64,000 bases of DNA, taken from positions 23,226,501 to 23,290,500 of the forward strand of contig CM076949.1 in the NCBI GenBank assembly GCA_039566865.1, written 5' to 3'. Position 1 is the first letter of the stretch; every line of letters begins with the position of its first letter. Source of the DNA: Aurelia coerulea. Taxonomy: Eukaryota > Cnidaria > Scyphozoa > Semaeostomeae > Ulmaridae. This document shows positions 27,201-36,123 of the stretch, piece after piece. The position numbers and the translations under genes are program-made. The notes below the pieces were generated by a model. That model saw only the letters and a list, made by a program, of their open reading frames with translations, was not told the origin of the DNA and made no database searches.

Positions 27201-29171
27201 GAGTTTTCAGAGGTATGCCATTGCTAATTTAACTCCCCCCCCCGCTATATTCTATTGTACTTCACTTTTTGCCCAGCCCCCCGGGGGGCACTAGACCCAT
27301 AAAGGCCCGGGGGGTACATAACATGTTCAAGGTACGGGTATGTGCCGCCCATATGGGTGGGTTTTTGGGCGCAAAATTCTCTAAACAAGGGTCCTTTTTC
27401 GGCAAATTTTCCATAAACAAGGGTGGGATTTCGCTGAAATTCGCAAAAAATCGTTAAAATGGGCAATTTTCCGCCAAAATTCATCATAAAAGTGGGTACC
27501 AAAGCAAATTTTCGGTAATTAGAAGAGGGTAGCTTTCTGAAAATCGGGCGGCAGACCCCCGTCCATCTACAAGTCATGTACCCCCCCCCCCCCCCGGGCA
27601 TAAAGGTACGGCGGTATGTCGCTGGAGTAAAGAGATTCTTAACTTGTGTGGCAGCAATTTTTTTAAATTGATTACCTTGTCCAAGGGCGCCTACCTTGTA
27701 GGAACTGCATTTAAAGCTTTTATGTCGCTATATAAAGATAATGGCAGACATTTAATCATTTGTCACGAGAGAGCGTAGCGTGCGGAGCTCATGAACACGC
27801 GGTTTCTTTTGATGTCTCCTCAATTTTCAAGTCACAACACCAGTAGTTCGCGCCTTAGTTCATCCACTCACAAAGCCGGTGATTGTCGAATGAGCAAAAC
27901 GAGGCTGCCGGTCTTAATATAGTGACATAAAAGCTTTAATCCCAGTACTGTAGAGCAATTGGTGTCCTGTGACCCAGTACACAGAGTAACCCAATACTGT
28001 AAGGTCAAGATGACGTGTGAATAACTTTTTGGTTTCAAATTCCTGTGTTGATGTAATACGAGATCAACTGTCATACGAGTTGGCCACAGGGAACCAGACA
28101 GCGTGATTTTTGATTGGTAAACACTAACAGACGTTAGAATTTAAAATCCTTCACAGATTAACAGGACTAGGTCACAGGACACCAATTGCTCTGTGTACTG
28201 GGCCAATTGCTCTGGGTCACTCTGTGTACTAAATCACGGGTACAGTACTGGGAATAAACACACTTCCTACAAGGTAGGCGCCCTTGGACAAAGTTTATAT
28301 CTTTGAGTTTCAACATCAGAAACAGTACTACCAGAATTCTAGAAATTTATGGTATGGCTTTGAAATAGAGAATTGGCATGGAAAGGATGAGTTCTTGGAA
28401 CAAGACGTGGTGTTTTTCAGTGTAAATTTAGGTATTATCTTTAATAACGCAAAATGCCAAAAGTGGGACACCATAACACATATACTTGCCTAAAACTGGA
28501 ATATGTTGGGCAGACATGAATACAATTGGTTCATTGTTGCACTTTTGACATTTTGAAATTTTAGCTGTTAAACATTTCCTCTGACATTTTTTGTAGTTCT
28601 AAAGATTTTGTGCGAGAATTCGGATATCCTGGGTACCAGAGCATTCGGCAAATTGCTTTGTAAACCTGAATAGACATTTCAAAATAAAGATATATATATT
28701 TGGTAAAGGTGGTACGATGGAATATGGTATTAAACTGGCAGATGCAAAGAAACGAAGCAAGTCTAAATAATTGGCACACTGAGGCCTTTCAAACTTATGT
28801 TATCATCAGAGTGTGAAAACATAAGACTCTGATGATAACATAAGTTTGAAAGGCCTCAGTGTGCCAATTATTTAGACTTGTTTCGTTCGTTGCATCTGCC
28901 ATTTTAATACCATATTTCAAAATAAAGATTGGTTTTTAATGGAATGATTCCCTTTTTTTACTTACAGGATCCTGGTTTATCATCGTTCTCCGACGAAGCC
29001 TTCATATCTGAGCAGGAAATCAAAGAGTTCCAAGCGAAAAAGAAAGATTTGCAAGGTGAAAGAGAGCAATTGCGAGAAAAACTGCGTCAACAGTTTCAAA
29101 TGATGTGTGTACATCATTCAACACACTGTTTTTGTAAGAAGCCTGTTAACGGAATCCAAGTGGCAAAATGA
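9223..29171 (+). CDS. GGNBP2: Gametogenetin-binding protein 2 orthologue, complete, 15 exons
   Basis: Exons: 9223-9309, 12539-12613, 13791-13900, 14620-14696, 16243-16309, 16777-16827, 17298-17345, 18123-18168, 19998-20059, 21262-21342, 22356-22524, 24656-24784, 25100-25855, 27063-27212, 28968-29171. Their 2112 nt give 703 residues and TGA; the human protein is about the same length. The family is known as DIF-3/ZFP403, a nuclear/cytoplasmic factor tied to male germ cells in mammals; its molecular activity is poorly defined. Conserved blocks are MAKLIAVCRDEEFPFERRQI, VPCVGCRR, GWMDVWDLLSQECRDEV, FCSECKSKVLKAYNIL, GGRRERHARTIEIAQEE and LRAEEQTWQMLFYLGVEALR. Residues 360-380 form a lysine-rich, coiled-coil or NLS-like stretch. 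Residues 531-565 hold two CxxC pairs. An in-frame TAA sits directly before the ATG, fixing the start. Intron 2 has a GC donor. The large exon 13 is the fast-evolving, low-similarity part. Confidence 0.97.
9310..12538 (+). other. GGNBP2 intron 1
   Basis: No exon or RNA recognised in 3.2 kb. It contains the hAT-like element at 10298-10828. About 9500-10200 and 10837-12538 are AT-rich sequence in which I see nothing definite. Confidence 0.6.
10298..10828. mobile_element. hAT-like MITE with internal minisatellite
   Basis: The ends CAGTGGTGTGGCCACG and (complement) CAGCGGCGTGGCCAGG form the inverted repeat. The 8-bp sequence GCTACAAC flanks both sides (10290-10297 and 10829-10836), as expected of hAT transposition. 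Inside, a unit of about 124 bp beginning TGGCAAGC is repeated roughly 2.4 times (10446-10737). Runs of G and C sit just inside the ends. Confidence 0.9.
12614..13790 (+). other. GC-AG intron (GGNBP2 intron 2)
   Basis: Exon 2 must end after GTG at 12613 to keep phase 0 with AGG TAT GAT at 13791. The intron then starts GCAAGT, the standard minor GC-AG donor, and ends TTGCAG. No GT nearby keeps the frame and the family alignment (KQFIV joined to RYDLLTFEEL). The intron carries the CCTTGTA-rich MITE at 13314-13616. Confidence 0.85.
13314..13616. mobile_element. 303-bp MITE built from CCTTGTA repeats, copy 1
   Basis: The ends CCTGTACGAAAATACAAGG and CCTTGTATTTTTGTACAGG are inverted, with TA on each side. 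The body carries ten exact CCTTGTA/TACAAGG 7-mers. A copy of the same length and orientation lies at 33619-33921 in an ACADS intron, differing by about six bases by eye. Confidence 0.85.
14030..14515. repeat. Long-inverted-repeat element, family A
   Basis: The right end reads AGAATTTTACACCTACCTTT then TTAAAGATTTGA, the inverted counterpart of the left-end GGTTGTCGTAAAATTC. The halves pair through GCTGTAAATCTGC and GCAGATTTACA. Family copies lie at about 245-870, 15630-16095, 17355-17830, 18590-19105, 34353-34873 and 38752-39251, with a partial at 39450-39650. Confidence 0.75.
14789..15541. mobile_element. Mariner-like MITE or foldback, TA flanked
   Basis: It begins CAGGGTGTCTCAAAAAAATT and ends AATTTTTCTGGGACACCCTG, flanked by TA. 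The inverted arms continue through TTCGACGTTTGATTAA and TTAATTAAACGTCGAA and on past the CTGAAACCAGACGCCCC and GGGGGCATCTGGTTTCAG blocks, so most of the 753 bp folds back on itself. Related CAGGGTGTC-type ends occur at 52817-53401, with partial copies near 17150-17246 and 53441. Confidence 0.85.
15630..16095. repeat. Long-inverted-repeat element, family A
   Basis: An older copy of the family in GGNBP2 intron 4. The right half keeps ATTACAGCAAAATACCC and GATAGAATTTTGCACC; the left half is more decayed. Confidence 0.65.
17150..17246. repeat. Right-end fragment of the 52817-53401 element type
   Basis: It shares ATCTTCAGGCAAACGGGG and TTTTTGGACACCCTATA with the right end of the element at 52817-53401. 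The left part is missing. Confidence 0.6.
17355..17830. repeat. Long-inverted-repeat element, family A
   Basis: It starts near AGGGCTTGAATCTTTAAAAA and GTGGGTGTAAAATTCC just inside GGNBP2 intron 7. The right arm includes TTCCACGGCAGATTCACAGG and GAGTTCCTTTCAAGTC. The left edge lies within about 15 bases of the donor site of the exon ending at 17345. Confidence 0.7.
17845..18115. repeat. Half copy of foldback family B
   Basis: It matches the right half of the elements at about 37085-37735, 40035-41085, 47145-47800 and 63085-63710, sharing GGAAGGAATGGCCAATTAAA and TGAACATATTGGCAATAAAA. The 110-codon open frame here is this repeat, not a gene. It ends a few bases before GGNBP2 exon 8. Confidence 0.7.
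18590..19105. repeat. Long-inverted-repeat element, family A
   Basis: The left end AAAAAGGTGGGTTTAAAATT and the right end ACTTTAAAGATTTGGAACCC match the 34353-34873 copy closely, including GAGGATGTGACGTCATCAAA in the middle. It sits in GGNBP2 intron 8. Confidence 0.75.
19358..19680. mobile_element. CCCGGGGG-ended foldback element, copy 1
   Basis: The left end CCCGGGGGTACTTCATTGT and the right end ACAATGAAGTAG plus a C run and GGGG are inverted. The flanks ATTTGCA (19351-19357) and ATTTGCA (19681-19687) form a 7- to 8-bp duplication. It lies in GGNBP2 intron 8. Confidence 0.8.
20420..20796 (+). mobile_element. 5'-truncated LINE: RT protein C-terminus, 3' UTR and TATGA tail
   Basis: The frame ending at 20610 reads IPRYNLEYVKKGFHYSALTA then WNSIPITIRELPTLPQFKRN, the usual C-terminal end of CR1/L2/jockey-type reverse-transcriptase proteins. 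A roughly 150-bp non-coding part follows and ends in five TATGA units (about 20769-20796), a typical LINE 3' tail. It lies in GGNBP2 intron 9, is non-functional and 5'-truncated. Confidence 0.8.
20798..20990. repeat. Inverted-repeat element rich in GTGCCGTTTT
   Basis: GTGCCGTTTT occurs twice and its complement AAAACGGCAC once, and the right edge reads GAGTGTAAACGGGGCC. It directly follows the LINE tail. The exact ends are not clear. Confidence 0.5.
21881..22157. repeat. Foldback element in GGNBP2 intron 10
   Basis: GCCTGCCAAAAGTCTTGGAA and TTCCAAGGACTTCTGGCAGG are inverted ends about 270 bp apart. An 18-base G run lies just upstream (near 21810-21827). Confidence 0.65.
22846..23261 (+). mobile_element. 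TA-flanked MITE, family C, copy 1
   Basis: The ends CACGTTTTTTTTATAAGAAA and TTTCTTATAAAAAAACGTG are inverted and flanked by TA. Repeated AAGAAACT/AGTTTCTT motifs sit near both ends. It lies in GGNBP2 intron 11. Copy 2 (inverted) is at 49708-50127 and copy 3 at 53687-54102. Confidence 0.9.
23695..23926. mobile_element. TA-flanked hairpin MITE
   Basis: The ends CAGTTAAGCCCGAAATTATT and AATAATTTCGGGCTTAACTG are exact complements over 20 bases and continue with a few mismatches; TA flanks both sides. The element is 232 bp with about 50-bp arms. The two open frames over it (23557-23853 and 23856-24038) are not genes. Confidence 0.85.
24171..24572. repeat. Inverted-repeat element with many CATGCCGGCATGA palindromes
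   Basis: The ends AGAGGCCCTTTACATGGAGA and GTCTCATGTAACTAGGGCC are inverted. The body repeats CATGA/TCATG words and the palindrome CATGCCGGCATG. It lies in GGNBP2 intron 11, about 80 bases before exon 12. Confidence 0.7.
26295..26575 (+). mobile_element. SINE with a 5S rRNA-like head
   Basis: The head (26295-26397) aligns with the 3' half of 5S rRNA: AAGTTATGC against AAGTTAAGC (A box), GGTCA in the intermediate element, and CTGGATGGGTGACC (C box) followed by CGGGTGC. Next comes a body (CGTCCTTCGGAAGCGACGTT, GGGGTCCCATGCCTGCATGC) and a tail of AATGAA-type units. The body and tail recur inverted at 63718-63878. It lies in GGNBP2 intron 13. Confidence 0.75.
27306..27598. mobile_element. CCCGGGGG-ended foldback element, copy 2
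   Basis: It starts CCCGGGGGGTACATAAC and ends GTCATGTAC plus a run of 15 C and GGG. The flanks CATAAAGG (27298-27305) and CATAAAGG (27599-27606) are an exact 8-bp duplication. It lies in GGNBP2 intron 14, about 90 bases after exon 14. Confidence 0.88.
27677..28291. repeat. Foldback element, TIR TTGTCCAAGGGCGCCTACC
   Basis: TTGTCCAAGGGCGCCTACCT at the left and AGGTAGGCGCCCTTGGACAA at the right are exact complements. The inner arms also pair (GCAATTGGTGTCCTGTGACC with GGTCACAGGACACCAATTGC). No duplication was identified. Confidence 0.8.
28676..28929. repeat. Near-perfect hairpin flanked by 16-bp direct repeats
   Basis: The arms 28724-28812 and 28826-28913 are almost perfectly complementary around a 13-base loop. 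ATTTCAAAATAAAGAT occurs directly repeated on each side (28676-28691 and 28914-28929). A diverged arm-like sequence (GCACACTGAGGCCTTTCTGA) is present alone at about 39530-39622. The right copy of the direct repeat ends about 40 bases before the last GGNBP2 exon. Confidence 0.85.
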
Positions 29172-29282
29172 GTTTATGGTTTTACTTGATATGCTTAAAA
29201 CCCAAATTTTACGGAGTTTTTAGTAGCCAGGACAAGTTGATTGGGACGCTGATTTGTCTGTAAAAGAGATGCATTAGATCTA

Positions 29283-29288
29283 ATTAAA
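29283..29288 (+). promoter_or_regulatory. Candidate poly(A) signal for GGNBP2
   Basis: ATTAAA lies about 112 nt after the stop codon. A canonical AATAAA occurs at 29480-29485, inside the inserted element at 29351-29842. Confidence 0.4.
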
Positions 29289-29350
29289 TATCACCGATGC
29301 GGTTTCTTTTTGCGTTTATTTCTTTCGTGCTCATATCTTGCCTTCGTCAC

Positions 29351-29842
29351 CAGGGCATGAAAACCCACCCGACCATGCGGCCGGGCGGTCGCAGGAAATT
29401 TTCGATCATAATGTCCTGCAGAAAATTTCTCCAAATCAATCTTGCTTCTTGTATCGAGCTCTGTTTTCTCATTTCTCGAAATAAAAATATAGCTTATAAA
29501 ATCAAGCAAGTTGCCTAACATGGATTGTATCTCATGCACAGTTTTTATGACTATTGAATACGACAAATATAAGAGAAGTGCGGAACTTGATTTTGGCTGG
29601 TGCCTTTTAGAAATCATAGATGATTTCGTTCATGGTTTTCTAGCCAAATCGGCTGCAAACTTCCTTGAATTTACTGTCCACCATGTTTCATTCGCATTTA
29701 CAGAAAAACCAGTTAGCCGTTTATTGCCTATCGTTGGAACATGACCTCTCTTTAAGAAAGTTCAATATTTTCACTTTTGTGTTTTTGCAGGAAATTTAGG
29801 CATGATCTTTGTCTGGTCGCAGAAATATTTTGTCATGCCCTG
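29351..29842. mobile_element. hAT-like MITE
   Basis: The ends CAGGGCATGAAA and TTTTGTCATGCCCTG are inverted. The flanks TTCGTCAC (29343-29350) and TTCGTCAT (29843-29850) are an 8-bp duplication with one mismatch. No transposase frame remains in the 492 bp. Confidence 0.8.
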
Positions 29843-30294
29843 TTCGTCATTTTCCTTCTACCTTTTTCGAGAGAGCGAGTCCATTATGGATGTGTTCACT
29901 GGTTAGTCAATAGCAAAGACACAAATGTGCCAAAATAGAACGAAAGCATGCGGAACTGGATTGATTATTGAAGCACCCTGGGGGCACTATTTATATTCTG
30001 GGGAATGGAGACATGCTATCGGGAGGGGTATAGTTTTCACGATTTTGCGTTAAGGAACGGTATCGACTTTTGTCATTTTGGTACAAACAACAAATGTTTT
30101 GGCCATTTTTGGAAAAATGTGTACACGTTTTATTTAAGAAACCACTTGTAAGAAACCCCAGCACTGGGAAAATGTAACTGAAGAAACTATTTGTTTTAAT
30201 AAGGGAAATGCTCAGCATCATAACTGTGGGAGCAGCTTTACTTTGTTTCCCCTTGTTTCCTGTAACATTTTACTCGAAATGTCTACACTAAACA

Positions 30295-30631
30295 CCCGGG
30301 GGGGGAGGGGTACTTCACATATTTTGGGTGCGGGGACGTGCCATCGGGAAGGGTATCGATTTTCGCGATTTTGGTATAAGGAACGGTATCGATTTTCACG
30401 ATTTTGGTATAAGGCACGGTATCGATTTGCACGATTTTGGTTAAAGTATAAGATCGGATATACATTATCGGAAAATTGGTATAAGGTCGGGTGTACTTTT
30501 TCGGAAAATTGGTATAAAGTCAGGTATGCTTTTTCGGAAAATTGGTATAAGGAACGGGTATGTTTTTGAACCTTCGATGGCACGTCCCCGACCAAAACCT
30601 GGTCAAGTAACCCCCCCCCCCCCCCCCCGGG
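30295..30631. mobile_element. CCCGGGGG-ended foldback element with internal tandem repeats, copy 3
   Basis: It starts CCCGGGG and ends with a long C run and GGG. The flanks ACTAAACA (30287-30294) and ACTAAACA (30632-30639) are an exact 8-bp duplication. The inside is a tandem array of a roughly 33-bp unit containing GGTATAAGGAACGGTATCGA (30350-30450), then a related array with TCGGAAAATTGGTATAAG. Open frames across it on both strands are products of this array. Confidence 0.9.
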
Positions 30632-31052
30632 ACTAAACATCGGAAAGGGTTTCAGAACATTTGATTTCAAATTTTCTGGAGTAGTGAACAGTGAGCATGA
30701 AGACACATTCTAAAAGTTGGTTTGAGGTTTATGAATAATGTTCAAGTATGCTTCTTCTGCGGCACGTCCAGGACCGAAACTTTTTCAAGTGCCCCCCAGG
30801 GGGGAGCGCTACCCTTCTCCTCGATGCTTTTCATTCAATGCGCCTTCGCACGATTCCGTGCACAAAAATATTGTTTGCCTTCGCAGCCAAACTTGGAACG
30901 AGGCTATGAATGAACTTTGATCATTGGCCTAAGAGTCGGCGAAGAAAAAAGTTACATCAGTGAAGGATCGAATTATAAATAAAACCACTGTTATGCAATC
31001 GCAATAACTTAAACAGAGAAGAAAATAAAGCTAGAAAGGACACATTAAAGAA

Positions 31053-34000
31053 ATGGCGTTATTTATCCCGAGATGTAGCCGACAGATTTGTCGCCAGATG
31101 TCCAAAAAAGAAAGTTTTCTACCTTGCATTGCTGGATCAATGAAATCACAGTTGAAAAGAAATCAGACAAGACAATTTCATGCACTCGCTGAATTACCAG
31201 AAACACATGAAATGCTGAGAAAAACATGTCGGGATTATGCTGATGAAGTTTTGAAACCAATTGCTGGTGATATCGATCGAAATCATCGTTATCCAGCTGA
31301 ACAGGTCTGCGATGCGATAAAACGTCATAAACACTTCAAAATATTAGTAGTGTGCCTAACTAAAATAGAATAGTCCTTTTTTGTTGGGTGGGTTGGCCGT
31401 GTTTGTCATCAGCATATACGATGACTATACTCCAGTTGCTGAATTTTAAAAGCACTGAAAGCCTTTGGAATATTGTACCAAAGAATTAAGACCAATCCTT
31501 TATGGAAAGTGTGACAAACAATAGGGTATTCAAAGCAAACAATAGATAAACAATAGAGGACCCTTTTTGCACACCTGAGGTCTCAGCAAAAACAGCCCTA
31601 CTTTCCATACTGGAGACCAATAATTGACATTAGAATTTTTCTCTCAGCACCAGATTGCATTTTATGTTGATTGTTTGGAAGATCTTCTGCCAATCAGCAG
31701 ATTGTATTGTGGCAACTGGATGCACAAGATTTTTGCAAAAATTTTATGTGCACACAATTTTTGAATGAGATCTTTTGTTCAGTACTTTGAAAATAAACAA
31801 AGAGCATGCAAGCACACCATTGCTTTTTTGGTCTGCAGGTGTGAGATCTCATTGAGAACTGCCAGACTCTGCAGACTGGATCTTTCATGTTCAATTTCAA
31901 TTTTGACAAAGGGAGAACAATAGATTCATTGTTTTTAAAACAATAGCCAGGAGCGCATCTTCTGTGTGTACTGCACAAACTTTTCAGTCTGGTCTCAGCA
32001 TATCCAAGATCTGCAAACATTGCTGTGAGGAAAATTTCTGTGGGATATTTCACTTTTTGTAAATGTGTTTCTTTTAGTCCCAATAAAGAATATCAAAAAT
32101 TTCTATGTTTTGAAATGTTAAGTATGGCACAGGAAATAGATGGTATGAAGATTGTCATGGAACCTTTGAGAAACTTGTAAGAAACTCTGAGTACTCAAAT
32201 CTGATAATTTTAAGAAACTTTGAGTACAGCCTAAGTTTCTTGTAAAAAAATTGGTGCAGTAGTAAGATCCAAAGAAAAATCTACTCAAATTTGGCCTTTA
32301 TTATTGTTTTTCAAAACTTTAAGTATCAAAAGAGCAAAATAATCATGAATGTGATAATTAAGATGTTAAAAGGACCCCTCTTCCCCGTGCCAATATACGC
32401 ATGCATTGAGAAAATTCTTTGAAATACTGATAGTGACCCTTGCTTCAATCAATTTTGTAGGTTAAAGAGATGGGTGATTTGGGCCTTCTTGCAATGGATA
32501 TACCCGAAGAAGAGGGAGGATCTGGTCTTGACTATTTAGCATATGCCGTTGCAATGGATGAGATTAGCAGAGGATGTGCAACTGCTGGTGTCATTATGAG
32601 TGTAAATAATGTAAGTTGATCTGTAGCATGAAAGGGTTATGTCATAGTTATATACCCCCTATCTACTGGTGGTGTGGCCAAGTTTCTTCGGCACAACGCA
32701 GCGTTTCATATTTGATAGGGTCTTCCTGCATGGGCTTGAATCCTGTCATTGGAACTACAAAGCAAATAAAAAAATGCAGGTGATGCCGGGAAGTGTGAGA
32801 ATATCTAACTTATAGGCGGTAACTAATTTATTTCCTTGTGATCAAATCCCATTAGAAAGAAGGGTTTTCATGATTGAGTGATTTTTATATACAGTGCTTC
32901 AATCATGAGTTTCTGTGTGGCTTCTGAACATGAACAGTATTTTTGTTGTTTCTAATGAGCATTTCATCAAATGAAGCATTGAATAGTCTTTCAGAAAGAT
33001 ACAAAGTGCTCGTTTTTTATGTGAACAATTACAATTACATCAGGTTTTGTTCTATTGTAGGTTATGCAGGGGGGTTTACATTATATTGAGCTTTAAGTAA
33101 AGAACAAGAGACATATCCGTGTATTTAACATTATAAACCCTTAAATAATTTCTTTATTGGCAGTTCTTCCACAAAACATCCAAATACAAGGGGTACCTGA
33201 AGTTTGACATGACAAGAGAATTATAACGCAATTTACATCTGGGTGGGTCATTTATTTATTTTTTCATGAAATAACGGGCTAAAATTTTCATTTGCAGTCT
33301 CTGTACCTAGGACCAATCAAAAAATGGGGAACGAATGCTCAAAAAGAGATCTTTCAAAAACCATTCCTCAATGGTGACAGAGTTGGATGTTTTGCTTTGA
33401 GTGAACCAGGTTAGTTCTGCATGTGCACCTTCTACAGTACAGGTCTAGGGCTCATTAACATGCTTTTCCTGCCAAAGAATTCTTGTTCAGAAAAATTTAA
33501 TGTCTTTCATATGGCTCAAGGATTCTTATATAATGGTAATACCAGGCTCATACTGCCAGTACATGAAATAGCCTCTTGATTTTTTTCTTCTTGGAGAGGG
33601 ACTGATGTTTGAAAATAGCCTGTACGAAAATACAAGGCCATGTAATAGCCATGTACAAGCCTTGTAGTTATGGCATTGTAACCTTGTTTTAGCCTGGAAT
33701 AACCTTGCTGTAACCTTGTAAATGGCTTGAAAAATGCTAATTAGCCTTGTAGAAGCCTTGTGGAAACCTTGTGTTAGACTGGTTGCAGCTTGAAATCTTA
33801 CTGATAGCCTTGTAATTTTCTTCCAAGGTTAGTACAAGGTGATAACAAGGTCATAATCCCCTCTACATGGCTAAAACTTGGCCTGTACAAGGCCAAGTTT
33901 AGCCTTGTATTTTTGTACAGGAGCCTTAAATAGGGGACTCATTATACTAAATACATAAATGCAGCACAAACACCTTATCTGTGGAAAGAAGACTGTTAAC

Positions 34001-36041
34001 TTCAGTAAAAGAACAGCAACCAAAATAAACCTGTAACTAGAGAGAAAACTATGGTTGAATCCTGCAAGAGAAAAACGAGTTAATCTTGAAACCTGACAGG
34101 AAAGAAATAAGTTTCAATAACTCACCAGTACCTGCAATAAAAGGAACAGCATTGAATAACCAAAAACACATTCGTCACACAATCAACAATTTGGTTTGTG
34201 TGAAGAACAAATTAACGATACAAACAGACCAATTTATTACCAGATGAACAAAAGTTTGGAACCTATTGATATTTGGAACCTATTGGAACCTGATGTTAGG
34301 ATTGATGTTTGGAACCTATTCAAACCTGATGTTTGGATTGATTTTTGGAAAGCATAGGTTCCAAATCTTTTTCTCGGCATAAAAAGGTGGGTGTAAATTT
34401 CAATGACCTATCTCTGCTGTTTGAATGACTTGAAAGAAACTTTAGATACTTATCTATAATTCTACGGTTGGGCTTTTTAGAAGTTTTGAATATTTTTCGA
34501 AATTACAGCGTATCTTACATTTCAACTCATTTGAGGATGTGACGTGATCAAATTTCTAAATCATAAACCAGATGAGTGACAGACTTTTGCTTGATACCAT
34601 ATTGTAGGCATTCATAAACTATGGTGTTCTTTCAAATTACATCATGTTACGTCTAACAGTTTAGAAATCATGATGGTTTCGAGTTTTTTTGAAAATTTTT
34701 CTTGAATTCTTGAAAAAGAAGAAAATCACTCTAATTCTGAAAATATTGAAGATTTCCGAAAAGTCCAACGGTAGGATTATAGAGAAATAGCTAAAGTTTC
34801 TTTGAAGTCATTCAGCTCAAAGAAATAGGTCTCTCAATTTTACACCAGCCTTTTTAAAGATTTGGAACCTATGCTTGTTTGGAACCCATTATGTTCTCTT
34901 GCTACACAGACAATGGTAGTGATGCTGGAGCAGCAAAGACAACAGCAGTATTAGATGGTGATCATTGGGTACTGAACGGTTCAAAGATGTGGATAACAAA
35001 TGCCTTTGAAGCAGAAGCAGCAGTGGTAATGCATTTCGATCATTTCATTTGTTTGCATGAAGTGTGCATGATATTTCATTGAATAGCTTGTTATGATTGT
35101 ATCTTGATAGAATCTAATCTATCTATCTATCTATCTAAGTTTCTCAAAAGATCTTGATAGAATCTAAGTATGAAGAGAAGCCAATTCATGGGCAGATCCA
35201 ACTCAAAGTTTAAGGGGTGCAACTTGCAAAGAGGGTCTAGCCAGTTTTTGTTAGTTTATGTATGTTTATAAAAATACAACAATAGATTTTGAAAGTAACT
35301 GCTGCACCAGAAGTTTCTCAATATGCACAATACCCTTTTCTAGTTGTAAGTATGAAGAGAAAAATAGAACAAAGTTTAAGGGGTTTTACAACGGAAAGTT
35401 TAAGAACTTTTATTTAAGAAAATTGTTTTGTTTCTCTACCAAATAAGCCTTGATTTATGTTTCCCCACATTGAGAATGAAAAAGTTAAAAAGGACTGTCT
35501 TAGGGGTCAGTATGAGGGGTGCAGTTGCCTTCTTGCCAAAAAAGATGCCAAGATAAATTTTCATTGTGGGGGGCAGTTGCCCCAGTTGCCCCCTAGATCC
35601 GCCAATGAGCCAATTCTCATCTTACCATGTAATTTTTCTTCTAAGCATAAGATTTATTTAGCCTGATGTGATAATTACATTGTTTGTTTGTTTGTTTGTT
35701 TGTTTGCTTGCGTGTTTGTTTGTTTCTGTAATAACACACTTGTTGGATAGGGTAAAATGCATCTTTAGCATGCAGATTATTTGCGTAATCCAAAATTACA
35801 GAACGGACAGCTTCCTTGAAAGTGCATCATAAGGTCCTCTTTCAGAACTGTGAAAAACACTTATACAATCTTTCCCTTGCCTTTCCGCTCCTTGTCCATC
35901 CCCGTTTAAGTACAATCTCATGCACATATTGTACCCACTTTACCTGAAAGAAATGATGGACTCATAATTAATTTTGTTGCAATCTGTCATAATTTTTGTA
36001 AATGAAAATGTGTGGTCTTTTTTAACAACGAATGTGTTCAT

Positions 36042-36123
<82 letters not shown>

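Larger units (their letters stand above)
29172..31052. other. Intergenic region, GGNBP2 to ACADS
   Basis: No gene recognised. It contains two transposons (29351-29842 and 30295-30631), short AAGAAAC-rich remnants near 30121-30200, and about 400 bp before the ACADS start in which I see no clear promoter motif. Confidence 0.6.

Noticed and set aside
29291..29617. Open frames around 29291-29744
   Set aside because: They lie within the hAT-like element at 29351-29842, on both strands, with no transposase motif.
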